Assembly (NCBI GenBank): GCA_003531585.1
Contig: DQFX01000045.1
Location: 83,197 to 94,312, forward strand
Direction: 5' to 3'
Source of the DNA: Oscillospiraceae bacterium
Lineage (GTDB): Bacteria > Bacillota > Clostridia > Oscillospirales > Ruminococcaceae
Length of the DNA: 11,116 nucleotides
Part shown: in pieces, positions 6,699 through 11,116 of the stretch
Numbering within the stretch: position 1 is the first letter of the stretch
Layout: the number at the start of each line of letters is the position of its first letter
Notes under the pieces: model-generated
Databases searched by the model: none
Seen by the model: only the letters and a program-made list of their open reading frames with translations
Told to the model about the DNA's origin: nothing
Made by a program: the position numbers and the translations under genes

Positions 6699-7937
6699 TC
6701 AGTCAACAGGGCGCATGCAGATGCAGCCGTTGTGTCCGCCGAAGCCAAGCGAATTGCTCAGTGCGCCGGTGATCTTCATGTCTCTTGCGCCCTCGGTAAC
6801 GTAGTCGAGGTCGCACTCGGGATCGGGTACCTTGTAGCCCAGGGTCATGTGAACCTTGCTGTTCCTGATGGACATTGCGGTAACTACAGCCTCAACGCCG
6901 CCGGCAGCGCCGAGCAGGTGTCCGGTCATTGACTTTGTGGAGTTTACGGCGATGTTCTTCGCGTGGTCTCCGAATGCTTCCTTGATAGCCATTGTTTCGG
7001 TGCGGTCGTTCATGGATGTGGAGGTTCCGTGAGCGTTGATATAGTTGATATCCTCCGGCTTCATTCCGGCCTCCTGGTATGCGAACTTCATTGCCATCGC
7101 GCCGCCCTTGCCCTCGGGGTCGGGGCTTGTCTCGTGGTAAGCGTCGCAGGTGCTGCCGTAGCCGCATATCTCAGCGTAGATCTTCGCGCCGCGCGCCTTA
7201 GCATGCTCGTATTCCTCAAGCACCAGCAGTCCGCAACCGTCGCCGAGTACGAATCCGCTTCTCTCCGCGTCGAACGGAATGGAGGCTCTGTCCACATCGG
7301 TGGAGCGTGTGACCGCATGCATATTGTTGAACGAAGCGTAGCAGAATCCGATGTCGCTGTGCTCCGTACCTCCGGCGATCGCAGCGTCAAGGTAGCCGTG
7401 CTTGATGGAACGGAACGCCTCGCCTATCGACTGAGTGCCGCTCGCGCAGGCTGTGGTAACGCAGAAGTTGCTTCCCTTGAAGCCGGTGCGGATAGCCACC
7501 TCGCCGGCAGCCATGTTGCCTATCATCTTGGTGATGGTGAAAACTCCCACGCGCTTGTTGCCCTTGTTGTGGTAGTTCGCCATTTCTTCCTCAGTGGTGT
7601 AGATACCGCCGATCCCGCTGCCGATCACTACGCCGACGCGGTATGGGTCGATGTCCTTGAGGTCTGTTCCGGCGTCCTTGAGAGCCTGCATTGCGCAGTA
7701 CACTGCGTACTGCACGATGACGTCGTTGCGGCGCAGCTCCTTCTTATCGAAATACTCCGAAGCGTCGAAGTTCTTTACTCTTGAAACCACGGAAAGGTTG
7801 TCAGGCTCCTGATCCGGAAACCAGGGTGCAAGCTCGAAGCCGTGCCTGCCAGCCATCAGGCTGTTCCACAGCTCCTCGGGTGAATTTCCGCAGGGGGTGA
7901 CTGCTCCCAGTCCGGTTATTACCACTCGTCTATCCAT
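6699..7937 (-). CDS. fabF: 3-oxoacyl-ACP synthase II (FabF), 412 aa
   Basis: FabF condenses malonyl-ACP with acyl-ACP in the elongation steps. The thiolase-fold catalytic triad is visible as Cys164 in TTACASGTQ, His303 in NAHGTSTSMND and His340 in KSMTGHLLGAAGG, with Lys335 nearby. The gatekeeper Phe399 is in SLGFGGHN. The start at 7937 gives MDRRVVITGLGAVTPCG, the standard N-terminus, with GGAGG 11 nt upstream. The frame is open to an ATG at 8000, but that 21-residue extension matches nothing in the family and partly overlaps the repeat element. The gap from fabG is 200 bp, much larger than elsewhere in the operon, because of that element. Confidence 0.97.
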   Translation of the reverse strand: MDRRVVITGLGAVTPCGNSPEELWNSLMAGRHGFELAPWFPDQEPDNLSVVSRVKNFDASEYFDKKELRRNDVIVQYAVYCAMQALKDAGTDLKDIDPYRVGVVIGSGIGGIYTTEEEMANYHNKGNKRVGVFTITKMIGNMAAGEVAIRTGFKGSNFCVTTACASGTQSIGEAFRSIKHGYLDAAIAGGTEHSDIGFCYASFNNMHAVTRSTDVDRASIPFDAERSGFVLGDGCGLLVLEEYEHAKARGAKIYAEICGYGSTCDAYHETSPDPEGKGGAMAMKFAYQEAGMKPEDINYINAHGTSTSMNDRTETMAIKEAFGDHAKNIAVNSTKSMTGHLLGAAGGVEAVVTAMSIRNSKVHMTLGYKVPDPECDLDYVTEGARDMKITGALSNSLGFGGHNGCICMRPVD

Positions 7938-7943
7938 TAAACG

Positions 7944-7958
7944 TTGTTCCTCCAACAA
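7944..7958 (-). promoter_or_regulatory. fabF ribosome binding site in a small hairpin loop
   Basis: On the minus strand, TTGTT-GGAGG-AACAA places the whole Shine-Dalgarno core in the loop of a 5-bp AT-rich stem. The site ends 6 nt before the start codon if the right arm is included, and GGAGG itself is 11 nt away. The stem is weak, so this may be no more than chance. Confidence 0.35.
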
Positions 7959-7998
7959 TTTGTAGATTTTGATTTTCTTATGCACGGGTGAAATTTGC

Positions 7999-8135
7999 AA
8001 ATTCGGAATTATGAATGCGGAATTCGTAATTATTGTGCCACTGCCGCGGCGGTTATCGGATTGTATCGAATTATAATACGTCCCACGAAGTGGGACAACC
8101 GAAATTCCGAATTTCTAATTATGAATTCCGAATTT
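7999..8135 (-). repeat. 137-bp palindromic AT-rich element between fabG and fabF (MITE/REP-like), copy 1
   Basis: The ends are perfect 12-bp inverted repeats, AAATTCGGAATT (7999-8010) and AATTCCGAATTT (8124-8135), with further ATTCGGAATT-type units inside. A central hairpin, GTCCCAC-GAA-GTGGGAC, lies at 8080-8096. No reading frame or transposase is present. Read on the minus strand from 8137, about 69 nt align with the element after the fumarase gene (11023-11091) at about 58 of 70 columns by hand. It begins 2 nt after the fabG stop. It resembles a non-autonomous miniature element or REP-like intergenic repeat. No clear target duplication is visible. Confidence 0.75.
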
Positions 8136-8137
8136 AA

Positions 8138-8881
8138 TTACATGCTCAGTCCGCCGCTAATTTCGATTATCTGTCCTGTTACGTAGGAAGAATCCGGGCT
8201 GCACAGGAAGGATACCACGCCTGCGATCTCCTCGGGCTGACCGTAGCGCTTCATAGCGATCTGAGCCAGCATTGCATTGCGCTGATCCTCGGTGAGCTTG
8301 TCGGTCATCGGGGTCTGAATGAATCCCGGTGCTACCGCATTGCAGGTGATCCCGCGGCTGCCCAGCTCCTTCGCGGTGGTCTTTGTCATCGCGATTATAG
8401 CGCCTTTGGAAGCGGAGTAGTTCATCTGACCCGGGTTGCCGTAAAGACCGGCAACGGAAGCAAGATTCACGATCCTGCCGCTGCGCTGGCGTATCATGAC
8501 CTTGCCCGCAAGCTTCGTCATGTTGAACACGGACTTCTGATTAACGCGGATAACGAGGTCGTAATTTTCCTCGCTCATCTGAGCCATCAGACCGTCGCGG
8601 GTGATACCGGCGTTGTTTATCAGCACGTCGATAGTACCGAAGCGCTCCTTGACCCACTTCACAAGACCCTCGCACTGCGCGTAGTCGGAAACGTCTGCCG
8701 CGTAGCACTCAGCCTCAACGCCGAAGCTGCGGCACTCCTCTGCGACTTCCTTTCCCGCCGCGTCGAGGATCTCCTGTGAAACGTCGTTTATAACGATATT
8801 GTAGCCGTCCTTTGCAAGGCGCTTTGCGATAGCTGCGCCTATTCCCCGGCTGGAGCCGGTGATTATCGCTGTTCCTGCCAT
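8138..8881 (-). CDS. fabG: 3-oxoacyl-ACP reductase FabG, 247 aa
   Basis: FabG reduces 3-oxoacyl-ACP to 3-hydroxyacyl-ACP with NADPH. It is a classical short-chain dehydrogenase: cofactor loop TGSSRGIG at 8-15, NNAG at 89-92, Asn114, and the catalytic Ser142, Tyr155 and Lys159 in a YSASK motif. Residues 184-194 (APGFIQTPMTD) form the usual substrate loop. The length is typical. AAGGA lies 8 nt before the ATG, and the gap from fabH is 24 nt. Operon position makes FabG the best assignment within a very large family. The coding sequence ends right at the repeat element. Confidence 0.96.
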   Translation of the reverse strand: MAGTAIITGSSRGIGAAIAKRLAKDGYNIVINDVSQEILDAAGKEVAEECRSFGVEAECYAADVSDYAQCEGLVKWVKERFGTIDVLINNAGITRDGLMAQMSEENYDLVIRVNQKSVFNMTKLAGKVMIRQRSGRIVNLASVAGLYGNPGQMNYSASKGAIIAMTKTTAKELGSRGITCNAVAPGFIQTPMTDKLTEDQRNAMLAQIAMKRYGQPEEIAGVVSFLCSPDSSYVTGQIIEISGGLSM

Positions 8882-8905
8882 AATAAATTCCTTTCGTATA
8901 TCAAA

Positions 8906-9910
8906 TCAAGTTTCGAATATGAGCGCGCCGTAGGTAAGTCCTGCGCCGAATCCCACAAAGCAGATCTTCTGACCCGGCTTCACCATGCCCTGCTTTCTCA
9001 TCTCGTCAAGGCATACCGGAATGCAAGCGCTGGATACGTTGCCCATGCGGGCGATGTTGGTGTAGACCTTCTCCTCCGGGATACCGAGTATCTCGGTAGC
9101 CTTCTTGATGATACGGAGGTTAGCCTGGTGCGGGATAACGATGTCAAGATCGTTGATGTCGTAGCCGCCCTGCGCCGCTACGTTCTTAACGGCGTTCGCC
9201 ATGGCGTTCACCGCGAACTTGTAGACCGCGTGTCCGTCGCTCTGGAGGAACTTGCGCTTGGAATCCGTGTCGAACATGGCGTCCCAGGGTTCCTCGCCCT
9301 CCTTCGTGCCGTAGAACGGGCAGTTGGGGTCGTAGTTTATCTTGCAGTAAAGAGCCTCGAACTCGTCGCCGTCAGCGCCGAGCATGGAGTAGAACGGCTT
9401 GTCGGACTTCCTGTACACCACCGCGCCGGAAGCGTCTCCGAACAGTATGCACATGGAACGGTCGGTGTAGTCAAGCTGACCGGACAGCTTCTCGCATGCT
9501 ACGACAAGTATCGTTTTGTAATGACCGCTCTCGAGGTACTTCTGCGCGATATCCGTCGCTGTGATGAAGCCGGTGCATGCGCTGTTAACGTCGAATGCGG
9601 CAGCGTTCACCGCGCCTATCTTCTTCTGGATAAGGCACGCGGTGGAGGGATAGAAGAAATCCGGCGTGCAGGTGGATACCAGAACCAGGTCGACCTCCTC
9701 GGGCTTTACTCCCGCGTCGTCCAGCGCCTTCTTCGCCGCCTCAATGCCCATGTAATAGCCGGGCTTGTCGGTCAGGATATGGCGCTGCTTGATTCCCGTA
9801 CGTGGCGTTATCCATTCGTCAGATGTGTCGAGGAACTCTGCGAACTTGTTGTTATCGGCAACGAATTCCGGCACATAGCTGCCCGTTCCTAAGATCTCAA
9901 TTCCGCTCAT
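8906..9910 (-). CDS. fabH: 3-oxoacyl-ACP synthase III (FabH), 334 aa
   Basis: FabH starts fatty-acid synthesis by condensing an acyl-CoA primer with malonyl-ACP. The active-site residues are visible as Cys112 in VNSACTGF, His261 in IPHQANLRI and Asn291 in MGNVSSA. The N-terminal TSDEWITPRTGI holds the Trp33/Arg37 pair expected in the CoA site. At 334 residues it is about 15-20 longer than the E. coli and Bacillus enzymes. The extra length appears to lie around residues 183-222, before HAVYKFAVNAM, and includes Cys189 and Cys197. AAGGAGA (9924-9918) lies 7 nt before the ATG. It is the first gene of the operon. Confidence 0.95.
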   Translation of the reverse strand: MSGIEILGTGSYVPEFVADNNKFAEFLDTSDEWITPRTGIKQRHILTDKPGYYMGIEAAKKALDDAGVKPEEVDLVLVSTCTPDFFYPSTACLIQKKIGAVNAAAFDVNSACTGFITATDIAQKYLESGHYKTILVVACEKLSGQLDYTDRSMCILFGDASGAVVYRKSDKPFYSMLGADGDEFEALYCKINYDPNCPFYGTKEGEEPWDAMFDTDSKRKFLQSDGHAVYKFAVNAMANAVKNVAAQGGYDINDLDIVIPHQANLRIIKKATEILGIPEEKVYTNIARMGNVSSACIPVCLDEMRKQGMVKPGQKICFVGFGAGLTYGALIFET

Positions 9911-9949
9911 TAAAAATTCTCCTTGATTTTCTCGTCAATATATAGTATA

Positions 9950-9966
9950 ATAAACATGGTGTTTAT
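9950..9966 (-). promoter_or_regulatory. Small dyad in the fab leader
   Basis: On the minus strand, ATAAAC-ACCAT-GTTTAT has perfect 6-bp arms, and one further pair forms beyond a mismatch. It lies about 40-56 nt before the fabH start. It could be an operator or a weak RNA hairpin. Being AT-rich and short, it may also be chance. Confidence 0.3.
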
Positions 9967-9974
9967 CATTCTCA

Positions 9975-10004
9975 GATTCTCTGCCATATAATGCCAGAAG
10001 AATC
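9975..10004 (-). promoter_or_regulatory. Leader hairpin of the fab operon
   Basis: In minus-strand RNA, GAUUCU-u-CUGgCAU pairs with AUGgCAGAGAAUC around a UAU loop: 12 base pairs with one bulged U and one G-G mismatch. It lies about 20-50 nt after the predicted start site and 65 nt before fabH. No U-run follows, so it is not a simple terminator. It may be an mRNA stability element, a regulatory leader or an operator dyad. Confidence 0.5.
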
Positions 10005-10030
10005 AAGGCAGAATATGACATACCATATTT

Positions 10031-10050
10031 ATTTTACCGCATTACGGCGG
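10031..10050. repeat. ACCGCATT site 1, overlapping the fab promoter
   Basis: Read on the plus strand, ATTTTACCGCATTACGGCGG matches 10114-10132 at 17 of 20 aligned columns, including one 1-nt gap. CCGC and GCGG form an inverted pair within it. It covers the fab -10 box and most of the spacer, where a bound protein would block RNA polymerase. Operator function is inference. Confidence 0.5.
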
Positions 10051-10059
10051 ATTTGTCAA
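10031..10059 (-). promoter_or_regulatory. Sigma-A promoter of the fab/acc operon
   Basis: On the minus strand, TTGACA (10059-10054) is followed after 17 bp by TAAAAT (10036-10031). The -35 is perfect and the -10 matches 5 of 6. The predicted start near 10024 gives a leader of about 114 nt. The spacer contains the dyad CCGCCGTAATGCGG, which recurs near the divergent gene, so the promoter may be under repressor control. I saw no match to the FapR or FabT operators that I know. Confidence 0.85.
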
Positions 10060-10113
10060 CAGTTTTTTTCAACAAACATGCCGAATTTGCCGATTATCTC
10101 ACTGAATAATTGC

Positions 10114-10132
10114 ATTTGACCGCATTTCGCGG
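10114..10132. repeat. ACCGCATT site 2, upstream of the fumarase gene
   Basis: ATTTGACCGCATTTCGCGG repeats site 1 in the same orientation 83 bp away, with perfect CCGC/GCGG arms around ATTTC. It occupies the -35 zone relative to the predicted extended -10 of the fumarase gene. Confidence 0.5.
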
Positions 10133-10148
10133 CACTGAAAACGCGCAA

Positions 10149-10157
10149 TGCTATCAT
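10149..10157 (+). promoter_or_regulatory. Possible extended -10 promoter of the fumarase gene
   Basis: TGCTATCAT matches the extended -10 form TGnTATAAT with one mismatch. No good -35 hexamer is found 16-18 bp upstream; that zone holds ACCGCATT site 2 instead. The predicted start near 10164 would leave a leader of about 20 nt that still includes the AAAGGA ribosome binding site (10169-10174). Confidence 0.45.
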
Positions 10158-10183
10158 ATAAGAAAGAGAAAGGAATATGATCA

Positions 10184-11026
10184 ATGCGAGAAATTCCATC
10201 ATCAGCCATAACCGAAACCGTCGCAAAGCTGTGCGAGCAGGCTAACCTGAAGCTCCCCTGCGGAATGCGCGAGTGCATCTCGGGCAGCATTCAGCGCGAG
10301 GAAAGCGAGCTGTGCCGCAGCGTGCTCGGCGATATCGTCAGCAACATCGACTGCGCCGCGGAACTCGGCGTGCCCATCTGCCAGGACACTGGAATGGCGG
10401 TAATATTCGCGGATATCGGGCAGGACGTCCACATCACCGGAGACGCGTTCGAGGACGCGGTGAACGCCGGAGTAGCCCAGGGCTACGTCAACGGAAAGCT
10501 CCGCCTGTCCATCGTCGGCGACCCGCTCGAGCGCAGGAACACGAACAACAACACCCCGGCGGTGATACACACGCGGATCGTCCCCGGCGACAAAATACAC
10601 CTCATGGCGGCTCCGAAGGGATTCGGAAGCGAAAACATGTCGCGGCTGAAAATGTTCACGCCGTCCGCCTCAAAGCAGGATATCGTGGATTTCGTGACCG
10701 AGTGCGTCAGCCTCGCGGGAAGCAATCCATGTCCCCCGATAGTTGTCGGCGTGGGGATCGGCGGCGACTTCGAGTACTCCGCGTACCTTGCGAAAAAAGC
10801 GCTCTGCCGCGACCTTTCAAAGCGGAATCCCGACCCGGTCTACGCAGAGCTTGAACAGCAGATGCTCGACAGCATAAACGCGCTCGGAATAGGCTCCCAG
10901 GGCTTCGGCGGAACAGTCACCGCGCTGTACGTCAACATTGAGAAATCCGCGACCCACATCGCAGGACTTCCGGTAGCGGTAAACATCGGCTGCCACGTAA
11001 CAAGGCACGCGGAAGCAACAATTTAA
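10184..11026 (+). CDS. fumA: Class I fumarate hydratase / tartrate dehydratase, alpha subunit, 280 aa
   Basis: The two-subunit class I hydro-lyases hydrate fumarate to malate, or dehydrate tartrate, using a [4Fe-4S] cluster held by the alpha subunit. The three expected cluster cysteines are visible: Cys66 in VPICQDTG, Cys183 in SNPCPPIVVGVGIGG and Cys270 in VNIGCHVTRH. NTPAVIHTRIVPGDKI at 123-138 and APKGFGSENMSRLKM at 143-157 are also characteristic. Length fits the alpha subunit alone. AAAGGA lies 9 nt before the ATG. The beta subunit gene, normally immediately downstream, is absent: a repeat element starts at the stop codon and the window ends 90 nt later. Sequence alone does not separate fumarase from L(+)-tartrate dehydratase (TtdA). 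Fumarase is favoured because aconitase is nearby, but this is inference. Confidence 0.92.
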   Translation: MREIPSSAITETVAKLCEQANLKLPCGMRECISGSIQREESELCRSVLGDIVSNIDCAAELGVPICQDTGMAVIFADIGQDVHITGDAFEDAVNAGVAQGYVNGKLRLSIVGDPLERRNTNNNTPAVIHTRIVPGDKIHLMAAPKGFGSENMSRLKMFTPSASKQDIVDFVTECVSLAGSNPCPPIVVGVGIGGDFEYSAYLAKKALCRDLSKRNPDPVYAELEQQMLDSINALGIGSQGFGGTVTALYVNIEKSATHIAGLPVAVNIGCHVTRHAEATI

Positions 11027-11091
11027 ATTCGGAATTCTTAATTCGGAATTCGGAATTAAGGTGTCCTGCTTCGCAGGACAGTATTAAAATT
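11023..11091 (+). repeat. Palindromic AT-rich element after the fumarase gene, copy 2
   Basis: Three AATTCGGAATT-type units are followed by the hairpin GTCCTGC-TTC-GCAGGAC (11063-11079), extended by a T-A pair to 8 bp. It aligns with the minus strand of 8069-8137. The homologous sequence begins within or just before the stop codon: TAA is followed directly by ATTCGG. After about 69 nt the two copies diverge, so this copy is truncated or joined to the end repeat. It ends with TTAAAATTT, too weak a T-run to call a terminator. Confidence 0.7.
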
Positions 11092-11093
11092 TG

Positions 11094-11112
11094 GGGAACC
11101 TCTAAAAACCGG
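11094..11112. repeat. End repeat, right copy
   Basis: GGGAACCTCTAAAAACCGG is the reverse complement of 4-22 with one mismatch. It follows copy 2 of the palindromic element with a 2-nt gap, so the two may form one compound repeat. Confidence 0.7.
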
Positions 11113-11116
11113 TTTG

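Noticed and set aside
7938..8000. FabF extension beginning at 8000
   Set aside because: The extension has no ribosome binding site in a reasonable place, enters the repeat element, and precedes the conserved MDRRVVITG start.
9911..10183. CRISPR, riboswitch or regulator gene in the divergent intergenic region
   Set aside because: There is no repeat-spacer array, no known riboswitch core that I recognise, and no open frame with its own start signals. Only promoters, dyads and the paired sites are seen.
11063..11091. Hairpin after the fumarase gene as an intrinsic terminator
   Set aside because: The stem is good, but it is followed by AGTATTAAAATTT rather than a continuous T-run. The homologous hairpin lies inside an operon, where termination would be harmful.
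1..11116. The inverted end repeats as the termini of an 11-kb composite transposon
   Set aside because: No transposase, integrase or target duplication is present and all cargo is housekeeping metabolism. A dispersed repeat at contig ends explains it better.

Overview
The window carries a compact bacterial type II fatty-acid synthesis (FASII) and acetyl-CoA carboxylase operon on the minus strand, flanked by two Fe-S hydro-lyases of the citric acid cycle. Short intergenic gaps, strong AGGAG-type ribosome binding sites, consensus sigma-A promoters, the heterodimeric AccA/AccD carboxyltransferase, the Aquifex-type single-chain aconitase and the two-subunit class I fumarase together suggest a fairly GC-rich member of the Clostridia, most likely a gut Oscillospiraceae/Ruminococcaceae-like organism. 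That placement is inference from gene content and order; no rRNA or tRNA gene is present to confirm it.

Layout, in the direction of minus-strand transcription. A strong promoter (10031-10059) and a leader of about 110 nt with a large hairpin precede fabH (9910-8906), fabG (8881-8138), a 137-bp AT-rich palindromic insertion element, fabF (7937-6699), accB, fabZ, accC, accD and accA (ending at 2667). acpP (2544-2317) follows with its own promoter and is closed by a clear intrinsic terminator. acn (2077-146) has a perfect consensus promoter (TTGACA-17-TATAAT) with a GC-rich dyad just after the predicted start site. A 32-codon open frame for a possible single-span membrane peptide (134-36) follows acn. 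Divergently on the plus strand lies the class I fumarase/tartrate dehydratase alpha subunit (10184-11026), followed at once by a second copy of the palindromic element.

How the genes work together: AccABCD makes malonyl-CoA, FabH starts chains, FabF extends them, FabG reduces the keto group, FabZ dehydrates, and AcpP carries the chain. The enoyl reductase (fabK/fabI) and malonyl transacylase (fabD) needed to complete the cycle are not in the window. Aconitase and fumarase belong to the citric acid cycle, beside the pathway that consumes acetyl-CoA.

The genes are well-known families. The less ordinary material is non-coding: two diverged copies of a hairpin element whose stem differences are exactly compensatory, each starting at the stop codon of a gene; a pair of near-identical ACCGCATT sites overlapping both divergent promoters; several promoter or leader dyads; and a 19-bp repeat in inverted orientation at the two ends of the window, which suggests that the sequence is a contig broken at a dispersed repeat. 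I found no new enzyme, defence or mobile system.
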